64,000 bases of DNA from Calothrix sp. NIES-4101 (GTDB lineage Bacteria; Cyanobacteriota; Cyanobacteriia; Cyanobacteriales; Nostocaceae). Below the pieces are notes generated by a model that saw only the letters and a list, made by a program, of their open reading frames with translations, did not search any database and had not been told where the DNA came from. Both the position numbers and the translations under genes were made by a program. Positions 47,542-57,014 of the stretch are shown here, piece by piece; the stretch's first letter is position 1, and every line of letters begins with the position of its first letter. The stretch lies in NCBI GenBank assembly GCA_004296455.1, contig AP018280.1:3038001-3102000 (forward strand). The letters run 5' to 3'.

Positions 47542-47644
47542 AGCTACATTTGTTTTCTATATTTAATCTTTATGGCAACTTCCCCTTTGCAAAAGATAAA
47601 AGATGTTGACACATCAATCACCGTGTCCTAACGTATCATCTGAG

Positions 47645-47932
47645 TTATTCCCGGTAAGTACCACCAACTGCATTAGGATCACGATATTGCTTTGGTTGCT
47701 CATTCCGGTTTTTACCAGCCAAACCAGCTAAACCGATTAAACCCAACAATCCCAACCAACCCCAATCAAAATTGCGATCGGCATTATTACTATCGTTGTA
47801 AACACCCGTATTCGGGGTTGTTGTAGTTCCGTCAGTATTCGTTTGAGCTTGTGAGGGAGCAGATAAAGGCATAATTGCTAAACTTGCAACTAATGCGCCA
47901 GTCCCCAGAACCTTGCTAAAATAACTTTTCAT
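47645..47932 (-). CDS. WGxxGxxG-CTERM small surface protein
   Basis: The 95-aa protein has a signal peptide (VLGTGALVASLAIMPLSAPS core, cleavage near QAQT), then a Thr/Asn-rich stretch. The C-terminal third carries FDWGWLGLLGLIGLAGLAGK, the WGxxGxxG-type membrane-sorting tail, and ends in a polar NRNEQPKQYRDP tail. Such proteins are probably anchored to the cell envelope. Function unknown. Convergent with ictB. Confidence 0.8.
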   Translation of the reverse strand: MKSYFSKVLGTGALVASLAIMPLSAPSQAQTNTDGTTTTPNTGVYNDSNNADRNFDWGWLGLLGLIGLAGLAGKNRNEQPKQYRDPNAVGGTYRE

Positions 47933-48278
47933 TGTTTCATTTCCTCATTGCAGTCCGATTAGTCACCACTTTACCTACGCACAAATATAATAAAATCAAC
48001 CTGAAGCTATAAACTTAGCTTTGTTATAAGTAGCACTATGGGTAGACAACTATATTCAGTCTGCTAATTTTTAATTGCTGAAGAGTTAATTTGTAATAGA
48101 TAATTGCCGACTGTTCTCAAGGGATTATTTATTGGTTATGCTAGAAACAGCGTAAAATAATATGATTAATAACTCATTTTACCTTTATCAGTTTCCCTAC
48201 CTTGACAACTTTACCCAATAACCATTAATCAATAATCCCCAAAAAAATATTTGTAAATTAAACGCAACAAAATTATAG
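47933..48278. other. Divergent promoter region, nothing recognised
   Basis: About 345 bp between the leftward WGxxGxxG gene and smpB. AT-rich; both promoters should be here. No repeat or RNA was seen. Confidence 0.35.
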
Positions 48279-48746
48279 ATGAAAGAAAAAAGTGAAGGAT
48301 TCAAAGTTATCTGCGATAATCGTCAAGCACGTTTTTTGTACGAAATTCTCGAAACCTACGAAGCAGGGATTCAACTCGCAGGGACAGAAGTTAAATCAAT
48401 TCGTGCAGGCAAAGCAAATCTTCAAGATGGTTATGCTTTAATCCGTAATGGTGAAGCATGGCTATTGAATATGCATGTTTCTCCTTACAGTCAAAGTAGC
48501 GCTTATTTCAATCATGAACCCCGTCGCACTCGCAAACTGCTATTACACCGTAAAGAAATTCGCACTTTAGTTGGGAAAGTGGAACAAGAGGGTTTAACTT
48601 TAATTCCTCTAAAAATGTACCTCAAACGTGGATTAGTCAAAGTTAGCATCGGGCTGTGTAGAGGTAAAAAACTCCACGATAAACGCGAAGACATGAAACG
48701 CCGGGACGACAAACGCGAAATGCAAAGGGCAATGAAGAGATATTAG
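48279..48746 (+). CDS. smpB: SsrA-binding protein SmpB
   Basis: SmpB (155 aa) binds tmRNA and brings it to stalled ribosomes for trans-translation. Characteristic blocks: VICDNRQARFLYEILETYEAG, IQLAGTEVKSIRAGKANLQDGYA and KMYLKRGLVKVSIGLCRGKK. The C-terminal tail KRDDKREMQRAMKRY is basic, as usual. No tmRNA gene is apparent in the window. ATG at 48279 opens directly onto the conserved N-terminus. Confidence 0.96.
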   Translation: MKEKSEGFKVICDNRQARFLYEILETYEAGIQLAGTEVKSIRAGKANLQDGYALIRNGEAWLLNMHVSPYSQSSAYFNHEPRRTRKLLLHRKEIRTLVGKVEQEGLTLIPLKMYLKRGLVKVSIGLCRGKKLHDKREDMKRRDDKREMQRAMKRY

Positions 48747-48857
48747 GTTTGGATAAATCTTCGAGTTTCGATCAATTTCCGTTGTGAAAGTATGGCACGA
48801 ACCAGAAAAATCAAGATCGAAGTCCAAATACATAATTTATTGTCAACACACAAACTT

Positions 48858-48876
48858 CTGGGTGCTTCGCACCCAG
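48858..48876. repeat. Palindromic hairpin downstream of smpB
   Basis: CTGGGTGC (48858-48865), loop TTC, exact complement 48869-48876. It lies 110 bp after smpB. There is no T-run, so it may be a REP-like palindrome or a weak terminator. Confidence 0.5.
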
Positions 48877-49179
48877 ATTCACTAACACGCAAATTCAGTT
48901 ATCAGAGAGAGAATAATATTATCTTCACAGTAAGTTTATAAAATCTGGCTCAGTTCCAGATTAACTTCATATAATTATAATCAATTGATTTTCTTTGCAA
49001 GAAGTATTATATTTTGTAAATGAGATTGCAAAATTGCTATACGTATAACTACGTATCCAAGTGCCCCTTGCTGCTTGCTCAAAAATTTCAAGTTGTAACT
49101 AGATATTACTGCATGGTTCAAAGTGATTGGTGGGAGTGCCAATTTGTTTGATATCTGTGTAGTGGAATATAAGGTCAAA
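48877..49179. other. Intergenic before the glycan block
   Basis: About 300 bp between the smpB hairpin and the glycosyltransferase gene. No gene or strong repeat. It should contain the promoter for the rightward polysaccharide genes. Confidence 0.35.
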
Positions 49180-50448
49180 ATGAAAATTGCGTACCTGATC
49201 AATAAATACCCGAAGGTAAGTCATAGCTTCATTCGGCGTGAAATTGCTGCCCTGGAAAAGATTGGCTTATCAGTTGCAAGATTCTCCATTCGTTCTTGCG
49301 AATCTGAACTAGTAGACCCAAAAGATCAACTCGAATTTCAGAAAACCCAAATTGTTCTCGGGATTGGATTATTAGGTTTATTGCTAAACCTATTCAGTTT
49401 GGCGATTTTCAAACCCTTCTCTATCTACCGAAGTATACGTTTAGCTTTAAAAATCGGCTGGAAGTCAGATGCAGGAGTTTTACGACATCTGGTTTATTTA
49501 GCAGAGGCTTGTGTTTTGTGGCGTTGGTTGCAACAAGAGCAGGTAACGCATTTACACGCACACTTTGGTACCAATCCAACCACTGTTGCCATGTTATGTA
49601 ATGCTATTGGGGGTGTTAGCTATAGTTTTACTGTTCACGGGCCAGAAGAATTTGACAGAGCAGAAAACATCGGCTTAACAGAAAAAATCAACCGCGCCAA
49701 ATTTGTGGTGGCGATTTGTTCGTTTGGAAGAAGTCAGTTATATCGTTGGTGTGACTATCAACAGTGGCACAAGATTCACTTAGTGCGCTGTGGAGTTGAT
49801 GAAGAGTACTTCAACCAACCAGAAATATTCCTTGCCGATATCCCTACGGAGATTCCTAATTTAGTCTGTGTTGGGCGTTTGTGCGAACAGAAAGGTCAAA
49901 TCCTGCTTCTGCAAGCTGTGAAAAGACTGGCAGAAGAAGGATTCGACTTAGTCTTAACTTTAGTTGGTGATGGTGAATTGCGATCGCAAATCGAAGCACT
50001 TATCTGTGATTATGGTTTGGAAAAGCAAGTTAAAATTACGGGTTGGGCAAGTGGAACTCAAGTACAAAAATACATCACTAATGCTCGTGCCCTAATTCTG
50101 CCCAGTTTTGCTGAAGGTTTACCAGTAGTGTTGATGGAGGCATTCGCACTTCATAGACCTGTGATTAGTACTTATGTGGCAGGTATTCCTGAACTCGTAC
50201 AATCCGATGTCAATGGCTGGCTTGTACCCGCAGGTTCAGTAGAAGAACTGACATCTGCCATCCGCCGGGTATTACGAATGCAACCTGATGAACTGAATCG
50301 TATGGGTAGTGCTGGCACAGTTTCGGTGACAGAACAGCATAATGTGCTTCAAGAAGCAAATAAATTAGCAAAATTATTTCATTCACATCTTGATGATTGG
50401 GAAGTGAAGGAAACACAGGAGAAGTTAGAAGTCGGTTTCACAAATTGA
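49180..50448 (+). CDS. GT4-type glycosyltransferase
   Basis: From the ATG at 49180 (after AAGG) the protein has 422 aa and begins MKIAYLINKYPKVSHSFIRR, typical of exopolysaccharide glycosyltransferases. Residues about 235-245 read VCVGRLCEQKGQ, and the donor-binding EX7E lies in FAEGLPVVLMEA (about 310-320). An HXH-like HLHAHFGTNP (about 125-134) lies in the acceptor domain. It transfers a sugar onto a lipid-linked or capsular acceptor. It is followed 53 bp later by a flippase gene, so the two are likely cotranscribed. An in-frame ATG at 49123 would add 19 residues. Confidence 0.9.
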   Translation: MKIAYLINKYPKVSHSFIRREIAALEKIGLSVARFSIRSCESELVDPKDQLEFQKTQIVLGIGLLGLLLNLFSLAIFKPFSIYRSIRLALKIGWKSDAGVLRHLVYLAEACVLWRWLQQEQVTHLHAHFGTNPTTVAMLCNAIGGVSYSFTVHGPEEFDRAENIGLTEKINRAKFVVAICSFGRSQLYRWCDYQQWHKIHLVRCGVDEEYFNQPEIFLADIPTEIPNLVCVGRLCEQKGQILLLQAVKRLAEEGFDLVLTLVGDGELRSQIEALICDYGLEKQVKITGWASGTQVQKYITNARALILPSFAEGLPVVLMEAFALHRPVISTYVAGIPELVQSDVNGWLVPAGSVEELTSAIRRVLRMQPDELNRMGSAGTVSVTEQHNVLQEANKLAKLFHSHLDDWEVKETQEKLEVGFTN

Positions 50449-50501
50449 AAAAATACTTATCGCCAATCATAAACTATTCGCTATTTCCTCACCCCAATTA
50501 A

Positions 50502-51857
50502 ATGACTACTCTGAAAAAACCAAGCTTAAAGAAACTTGCTGTCAATGGTGCAATCTGGACAATCACGGGTTATGGAGCTAGCCAAATTTTGCGATTTGGT
50601 TGCAACATCATCCTCACGAGATTGCCGGGAATTCAGCCAGAGTTTTTCGGTTTAATGGCGGTAGTGAATCGGTTGTTGATTGGTTTAGAATTATTTTCTG
50701 ATCTTGGTATCGGGCAAAGTATCATCCAGAACAAGCGGGGAGAGGAAGAGGCATTTTTTAATACTGCCTGGACATTGCAAATCATGCGTGGACTTGTGAT
50801 TTGGATAATTTGCCTGATAATTACTTATCCGGCTGCATCTTTTTATCAAGAACCGCGATTGCTTTGGCTGTTACCCATCATGGGGCTAGTATCAATCATC
50901 CTTGGTTTTGCTTCTCCATCGCAACCGTTATTGAATCGTCGCATGGAACTGAACAAAGTCATCGTTTTTGATTTGACTGTTCAGATAGTCTCTTTGAGTG
51001 TCTTAATTATTTTTGCTTGGCAGTTGAAGAGTCTGTGGGCGTTTGCTCTTAGTGGCATTATATCCGCAATTTTCCGAGCGATCGCTAGTCATTTTTTAAT
51101 TCCAGATCGGAAAACTAAATTTGCTTGGGATCGGGATGCACTGAAGGAGCTTGTATCTTTTGGTAAGTGGATGTTTGTGGCGACAGCATTAATGTTTCTT
51201 GCTGAACAAGCGGATACGTTACTGTTGGGTAAGTTACTATCATTTGAAGTGGTAGGGGTTTATACTATTGCCGCAACGTTGGCAAATGTCCCCCGTGAAG
51301 CAATCAAAAGTTTAAGTTTTCGCGTCATTTTCCCCACTATTTCCAACAAAATTGATTTACCAAGAAGCGAGTTACGAGCTAAAATCATTCGCCAGCGTTG
51401 GTTAATTGTGGTTGCGACTGCTATCTGTTTAGCTGTTCTTGTGAATACTGGCGATTTAATCATTGGAACGCTTTACGATCAAAGATATGAGGAAGCAAGG
51501 TGGATGATGCCGATACTTTGCTGTGGTATTTGGTTCTCGATTTTGTTTTATACTACAAGCCCTGCTCTGCTGGCATTAGGTAAACCCTTTTATGCGGCGC
51601 AAAGTAATTTACTCAGATTCTTGACGATTAGTTTAGGAATGCCTTTAGCTTTTGCCTTCAAAGGAACTGTAGGAGTAATTGTCATTATTGCATTGAGTGA
51701 TTTGCCTTTGTATGTTGCCAATCTTTATGGCATGTGGCGTGAAGGATTATCTTGTTTTATCCAAGATGTGAAGGTGACTTTACTGTTTGTCGGACTACTG
51801 ATTTTAATGTTAACAATTCGTGGTTATTTGGGTTTTGGTAGTCCATTTGTTTTTTGA
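50502..51857 (+). CDS. Polysaccharide flippase of the MOP/Wzx family
   Basis: The 451-aa protein has 11-12 hydrophobic segments and the Wzx-like start: GAIWTITGYGASQILRFG (about 15-32) and ILTRLPGIQPEFFGLMAVVN. This family moves lipid-linked oligosaccharide from the inner to the outer face of the membrane. The middle has FLAEQADTLLLGKLLSFEVVGVYTIA (about 227-252), a usual pattern. The surrounding glycosyltransferase and GT-like genes fit an exopolysaccharide locus. Substrate unknown. Confidence 0.88.
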   Translation: MTTLKKPSLKKLAVNGAIWTITGYGASQILRFGCNIILTRLPGIQPEFFGLMAVVNRLLIGLELFSDLGIGQSIIQNKRGEEEAFFNTAWTLQIMRGLVIWIICLIITYPAASFYQEPRLLWLLPIMGLVSIILGFASPSQPLLNRRMELNKVIVFDLTVQIVSLSVLIIFAWQLKSLWAFALSGIISAIFRAIASHFLIPDRKTKFAWDRDALKELVSFGKWMFVATALMFLAEQADTLLLGKLLSFEVVGVYTIAATLANVPREAIKSLSFRVIFPTISNKIDLPRSELRAKIIRQRWLIVVATAICLAVLVNTGDLIIGTLYDQRYEEARWMMPILCCGIWFSILFYTTSPALLALGKPFYAAQSNLLRFLTISLGMPLAFAFKGTVGVIVIIALSDLPLYVANLYGMWREGLSCFIQDVKVTLLFVGLLILMLTIRGYLGFGSPFVF

Positions 51858-52024
51858 GTAGTTAGTTAAAAGTTGAAATTTACATAATTATGCAGTCTGT
51901 AACTCTACTTGAATTCTCTAGGGTTGAAAGTAATGCTAAATTTTCAGCTTATTGATATTGAGTTATATATTTTGCCTAAGCTTCAAGTATTTACATTTTC
52001 CACATATCTGAATAATCATTAGCC

Positions 52025-53050
52025 ATGTTTAAACTAGCAACTTTTTGGAAGTGGTTATACTCCGACTGGGAAGTATCTATCGAGCAACAAATTCCTGGCT
52101 ATACAATTTTATTACCAGTTCCTGGAGATTTACCTGTTTTTCTGAAAATTGCTTTAGAAACTTGTTCTACTCAGAAAAATGACAATTTAGTAGAAAGTAT
52201 TATACTTCCAGATAAATCAGTTTCTGGTTTTGCTGAATTACTCAAAGATTGGGAAAGTAAACATTTTTTAAGTCCAATTCGTTTAATTAATCCTCAACCA
52301 TTTGAACAATTGATTTCTCGGTATCAGAACAACCCACATAATAATCATTGGTTGCAATTAATTCGCGGAATTAATGCCACGCGCACCACCCATGCACTCC
52401 TACATGATGCAGATTTATTTATTACTCAAGATGAATTTATGAAGGCTCACTATCAAACATGTAATCAAAAGAATTTGGCATGTTTAGGTGTGAGTCCAGT
52501 CTGGGATACTTGGTATAAAGAAAAAGGTATAAAACACTTGACTGCAACTTGGGAAATGATGTTTAGTCTTGAATGGGCAAGAAGTTTTCGCCCTTGGGAA
52601 CATCGTGGTCATAATAGTGAAATTGCAGGGAATACCCATACATTTGATACTACATTATATACTCAGTGTCATACTCCAGCAGAACGCATTAGCTATCAAC
52701 ACAAAGAATGGGGTTTCATACATTTTAATTATGTGATTTGTACTTATCGTTGGTTTCAAAAAAGTAAAGGAACCTTTGAAGATGAGTCTTTTCGTATTCT
52801 GTTAATTCGATTACTCATCAATGCTTTTGACGATTCAGCATGGAAGTATTATGTTCCGGAAGTTGATGAATTAGTGAAAGGGATTACTGATACATCTAAT
52901 TGTGTTACTTATACACAGCAAAAAACGCGAGAAAATTATAGGGAATTTCGCTCAAAATTACAAATGCTCATCGATAGCCCCATTTTAAATGATGATAAGG
53001 CTACTATTTTGAGTGAAGGGGCGTGTAATTTTGATCGGGCATTTTATTAA
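52025..53050 (+). CDS. Putative GT-A-type glycosyltransferase
   Basis: The 341-aa protein has no signal peptide. It is probably GT-A-like: an N-terminal Rossmann-like stretch (YTILLPVPGDLPVFLKIALE), then RTTHALLHDADLFIT with an Asp-Ala-Asp motif (DAD near residue 126-128) that would hold a metal and nucleotide-sugar. The C-terminal half is helix-rich with many Trp/Tyr/His residues, for example WEHRGHNSEIAG. I do not recognise a CAZy family. It follows the flippase gene by 167 bp on the same strand, so it may serve the same glycan. Confidence 0.6.
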   Translation: MFKLATFWKWLYSDWEVSIEQQIPGYTILLPVPGDLPVFLKIALETCSTQKNDNLVESIILPDKSVSGFAELLKDWESKHFLSPIRLINPQPFEQLISRYQNNPHNNHWLQLIRGINATRTTHALLHDADLFITQDEFMKAHYQTCNQKNLACLGVSPVWDTWYKEKGIKHLTATWEMMFSLEWARSFRPWEHRGHNSEIAGNTHTFDTTLYTQCHTPAERISYQHKEWGFIHFNYVICTYRWFQKSKGTFEDESFRILLIRLLINAFDDSAWKYYVPEVDELVKGITDTSNCVTYTQQKTRENYREFRSKLQMLIDSPILNDDKATILSEGACNFDRAFY

Positions 53051-53133
53051 ATATTAATTGCCAAGACGCAAAGAATTTATTTCCTTGCATCTTTCGTTTA
53101 TAAATCTATACAATTTTAGTGTTGATTTAACTC

Positions 53134-54621
53134 CTAAATAAATACCTCATCTACAAAATTCCCATGTAAACCATAGGGAACATGATGCTTGAGATGTAGT
53201 TTTGTAACGACTGTTAAATCTTTGGCATCTAAGATAACAATATCAGAACGATGATATTGTGCATCGTAAATTAACCCCAGTACCCAACCATCATCTTCAC
53301 CCGAAGTATTAGCACGGGGTACAAAGATGGGTTCGCTAGTGAAACCTTTAGGTGCAGCACTCCAAAGTATTCTTTTACCTGTTTCTAAATCGACTTTTAC
53401 GAATGCTTGTAAAGGTGCATTACCAGTTTCCTCATGGGCGGCACTCATATATAAAAAACGATATTCGCGTCCAACTTTATTGGGGTGTAAGCTGGGAAAT
53501 TCGCAACTTCTCGATTCGATTAATTCGCGATTGACAATTCTATCTGCTAAGTTGAGAGAAAAACGCCAAAGTTGTCCGGGTTTGAGTGCTTCAAAATTGG
53601 TGTGACGAAAATCGCTATTGGGTTCAACTTCCGGTAGATTTTCGTAGCAAATCGAATCAACAATGATGTTGCCATTTTTTTCAAATGCATTGGCGTGGTG
53701 AAAAACGAAGCCTGATTGTATTTCTAAGATTTCCGGCTTGTCTACCATCGTGCTATTTCCTTGACGGGGTATGACGATAATGCGAGTTGGTTGATTAGCT
53801 TCAAATTTAATACATTCACCCGCACCACGTATTCCTAAAGCGAAGGGAAGAGGATTAAATTGAACAGGATTTTGGAAAAAGATACAGTAATTTTCGGTAA
53901 TTGCAAAATCGTGAATGAAACAAAAACCTGGTACTTGGTGGGCATATTTTCTAATTACCTTACCAGATGTATCTAATTCAAAAATTGTAATTGTCGTCAA
54001 AAGTCCTGGTTTAATTGAGAAATTTACCATGCAAGGATTGCCGTTATCCATTACACATTTTGGTTCAAAATGGGGATGTGCGCCAAATGCTTCACCCTCT
54101 GATAAAGCACCGTGAAAATATTCTTTTCCTAATGTTTCTAATGTATATGTATCGAGAATATGTGGTTCCGCAGCTTCCCACAATGCTAGTAATTTTCCAC
54201 CCCAATAGATAATGTTGGTATTCGCAATATTTTTCATTTTGAAATCAAAAATATTTGCGAATACTCCGCCGTTTTTCTGTGTCCCAAAAACACCTCTATA
54301 GAGAATTTTACCAGCTTTTTGTTCCTGAACGTATCCCTCAGTACGCACAAAACGATTACTGTAATGCGCTTTTCCATGAGTAAAGGTAATTCGGCTAATC
54401 ATTCCATCCCCATCGAAAGGGTGATGAATTTTTTGCCCATTAATATCAAATAAACCGGGTCCATTTCTGAACAAAGTTCCTTCGAGTTCTGGGGGAATTT
54501 CGCCTTCAATATCGTCAATCCAATAATCGTATTCTTCTTTGAGAGATGTGTAACCCCCTTGCCAATCTGCGCGGGTATAGGATTTTACGGTAGAGATAGA
54601 TTTTTGTTCTTGTGTAGGCAT
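53134..54621 (-). CDS. Carotenoid cleavage oxygenase family protein
   Basis: From the ATG at 54621 the protein has 495 aa and all four Fe(II)-binding His of the family: in GAHPHFEPK, FCFIHDFAIT, GFVFHHANAFE and YGLHGNFVDE (last block of the protein). The N-terminal GTLFRNGPG and HPFDGDGM motifs also match. Such enzymes cleave carotenoids or apocarotenoids, for example to retinal. The regio-specificity cannot be read from sequence. An ATG 12 codons upstream (54657) is possible. The leftward transporter gene upstream ends about 130 bp away. Confidence 0.93.
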   Translation of the reverse strand: MPTQEQKSISTVKSYTRADWQGGYTSLKEEYDYWIDDIEGEIPPELEGTLFRNGPGLFDINGQKIHHPFDGDGMISRITFTHGKAHYSNRFVRTEGYVQEQKAGKILYRGVFGTQKNGGVFANIFDFKMKNIANTNIIYWGGKLLALWEAAEPHILDTYTLETLGKEYFHGALSEGEAFGAHPHFEPKCVMDNGNPCMVNFSIKPGLLTTITIFELDTSGKVIRKYAHQVPGFCFIHDFAITENYCIFFQNPVQFNPLPFALGIRGAGECIKFEANQPTRIIVIPRQGNSTMVDKPEILEIQSGFVFHHANAFEKNGNIIVDSICYENLPEVEPNSDFRHTNFEALKPGQLWRFSLNLADRIVNRELIESRSCEFPSLHPNKVGREYRFLYMSAAHEETGNAPLQAFVKVDLETGKRILWSAAPKGFTSEPIFVPRANTSGEDDGWVLGLIYDAQYHRSDIVILDAKDLTVVTKLHLKHHVPYGLHGNFVDEVFI

Positions 54622-54752
54622 GTGGCTCAATTTCTTAATGTTTTTGATTAATACCAAAGTATTCTGATTGTAAAATCGCCTGGAATGATAAATCCCAGGC
54701 TAATTGCTCAAACTGAAATGCTTTATCTAGCATCTACGGAGCAATTTAAATA

Positions 54753-56189
54753 CTACTCTGTGACTTCTTTTCCCGATTTGTGTAATATTAACTCTGGTAC
54801 AAATTCGGGTATCAATGATTGCTCGTGGGTATTTTCAATTACAGGAGGAAAAGTACCGCTTTCACTTTGAGAATCTGCGGCAGGTAACCAATTTAAAAAT
54901 GGTAGTGGTAAAACCGTACTGACGTTGGTGATAATTACCAACAAAGCCAAGTTATCAAAGTTACTTTCTGTAATCCCCATTACATGCATCAACCCTGCAC
55001 CTAATTCATAGGAAAGTAACCCAGCCAAGTTGGAAACTGACATCAACAAGGCAAAAAATGTTGCCTCCACACCAGGAGGACATAACCGGGCTGCAAGTAC
55101 TAATACTGGCATGTAGGCGATTTGCCCCATGACTGTAAGAACTAAACTATCACCTAAACTAAACCAGCGATCGCCAATTCCTAAACTACGATTAGCGTGG
55201 GTAACAAGTAGTAACATTGTCATCCCTAAAACTGCGGAAAGTACGGTACTCCAGCCGAAAATAACCCGGAAAGGCACGGTTTTGAGGTAACGCTGAAATA
55301 TCCACACCCCTACTAAGGAGGCAATACTTGTAACTAAACGCACTCGTCCTAAAAATTCTGGTTCAAAGTGTAATTCGTTGGTGGTGAAGAAGAAAAAGGC
55401 AGAATCGGCTGTGGGTGTGGCTTGCCAAAGAAAGACAAAGGCTGTGGGAAGCCAAATTGCTTTTTGGGTAACAGCTTGGCGGAGTAGCTTAAATTGGTGT
55501 CCTACAGAAAGCTTTTCGTTCTCGTTGTTCTCTGCCTGATTTTTGCTAATCGGAGATTCAGCAATTAACCAAGCGACTGCCGAAACAATTAAGGGAAATG
55601 TGGCAGTAATCCCAAAAACAGTACGGGTGGTGAAATGTTGCAGTAGCACCCCACTAAAGTAAGCGGTAATTAATCCACCCAGGGCGGAAGCTCCCCAACA
55701 CAGGGATTGTAGTGAACCTGCATTCGCTTGCGATTCTTTCCTTGCCCGTTCCACAACTAGGGAGTCAACAATAACATCGCTGACTGCAACCGAGAGAGAA
55801 CCAAGTGCGATCGCAATTGTTGCTGCAACTGGAGTATTAACTATTGTTGCGAGGAAAATCCAAGAAATCGTCCCTAGTAAACCCGACAAAATCAAATATG
55901 GGCGGCGACGATAACCAAATATGGGTAAACCATCGGAAATAAAGCCAAATAACGGTTTGATTATCCAAGGTAGAGCCACAATTCCCAAAAGTGCTGAAAC
56001 CTGCGCCGGACTCAGCCGCAGTTCATCTTTGAGGAAGAAGCTGACGGCTAAACGCGCCAACCCCAAGATACCTTGGACAAAGTAGACAGTCAGAATGGCG
56101 ATTAATTCGGCATTCGGTTCGTTGCCGAAGAAAATTTTCTCTTTGACTGAGTCTTTGACCTTGGAGAAACCAGAGGGGGAAACCAGCAT
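54753..56189 (-). CDS. Folate/biopterin (BT1)-type MFS transporter
   Basis: The 478-aa protein has about 12 membrane segments. The BT1-family marks are ELIAILTVYFVQGILGLARLAV at the start, FGFISDGLPIFGYRRRPYLI near 80-100 and SLQSLCWGASALGGL near 160. This family includes folate and pterin transporters of parasites, plants and cyanobacteria. The polar C-terminus follows LPFLNWLPAAD. The leftward carotenoid oxygenase gene follows. The substrate is inferred only from the family. Confidence 0.88.
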   Translation of the reverse strand: MLVSPSGFSKVKDSVKEKIFFGNEPNAELIAILTVYFVQGILGLARLAVSFFLKDELRLSPAQVSALLGIVALPWIIKPLFGFISDGLPIFGYRRRPYLILSGLLGTISWIFLATIVNTPVAATIAIALGSLSVAVSDVIVDSLVVERARKESQANAGSLQSLCWGASALGGLITAYFSGVLLQHFTTRTVFGITATFPLIVSAVAWLIAESPISKNQAENNENEKLSVGHQFKLLRQAVTQKAIWLPTAFVFLWQATPTADSAFFFFTTNELHFEPEFLGRVRLVTSIASLVGVWIFQRYLKTVPFRVIFGWSTVLSAVLGMTMLLLVTHANRSLGIGDRWFSLGDSLVLTVMGQIAYMPVLVLAARLCPPGVEATFFALLMSVSNLAGLLSYELGAGLMHVMGITESNFDNLALLVIITNVSTVLPLPFLNWLPAADSQSESGTFPPVIENTHEQSLIPEFVPELILHKSGKEVTE

Positions 56190-56381
56190 TGATGAATATT
56201 TTTTAAGATTTATTACTTTTCTATCATATCGAGTTTTTTAACTTGGCTGCATTGCTGTTGAGTTTTGTCAGGGTATTTTGAGGGAGTTGGGTGTTAATTG
56301 AGATATTGATCATGGGAATGCTGTAACTATAATTACAAGTTTAACGCTGACAAATATTTATCCCACCCATTTTCATCAACT

Positions 56382-57011
56382 ATGGCGACAAAAACTTCCA
56401 CAAAAGCTAAGTCAAGAAAAACTGAGGTAGCTAAAACTAATAAGGAGCATGTTTCTACTCCTCTAAATTCGTATCTACAAAATGAGATTAATCGACTTGC
56501 TGAGATACATGACGTTAGTTCCTCTGTTTTGACTGAATTTGCTCATTTTGTAATTAAAAATCATAAAAATAAAGATTTCAGCGAGAAATCTGTAAAAGTC
56601 AAGCCATTGACTCTAACTCAAATTAAGGCAGCTATATGTAAACAATTTTCAGTGCAAAATACCACAGAATTAAAAAAATCTGGTGCATTCAAAATGGCAA
56701 CAGATGGGATGGATAATTTGAATCTTAGTGTCAAAGAAGGATGGGAAAAACTTTACCGTAAATTTGTTGGTATTTTGCCAGGTGAAGAAAATCAACAAGG
56801 CTATGGCTGCATTAATGGTATCAATATTTTTAACTACTTCAAACCTTGGCTAGTTTTTGATTTAGAACCTCAATTAGCAACAAAACAAGATATTAAAAAT
56901 GCTTATCACAGATTAAGCAAAACTTATCATCCTGATGTTCCCGAAACAGGTGATGCAGCAATCTTTGATTATTTGACAATCATGTACAAAAGTATCAGTG
57001 CGGAGGCTTAA
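56382..57011 (+). CDS. J-domain protein with novel N-terminal region
   Basis: The 209-aa protein ends in a J domain (about residues 160-209): KQDIKNAYHRLSKTYHPDVP with the HPD tripeptide at 183-185. J domains stimulate an Hsp70 partner. The N-terminal 25 residues are Lys/Thr-rich and disordered; residues 28-150 are helical, with no recognised family (SSSVLTEFAHFVIKNHKNKD, YGCINGINIFNYFK). The stop is 3 bp before the ATG of the HNH gene, and the ribosome-binding site GGAGG of the latter (57002-57006) lies inside this gene, so the two are translationally coupled. Base composition is AT-rich like the neighbours. Confidence 0.8.
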   Translation: MATKTSTKAKSRKTEVAKTNKEHVSTPLNSYLQNEINRLAEIHDVSSSVLTEFAHFVIKNHKNKDFSEKSVKVKPLTLTQIKAAICKQFSVQNTTELKKSGAFKMATDGMDNLNLSVKEGWEKLYRKFVGILPGEENQQGYGCINGINIFNYFKPWLVFDLEPQLATKQDIKNAYHRLSKTYHPDVPETGDAAIFDYLTIMYKSISAEA

Positions 57012-57014
57012 GTC

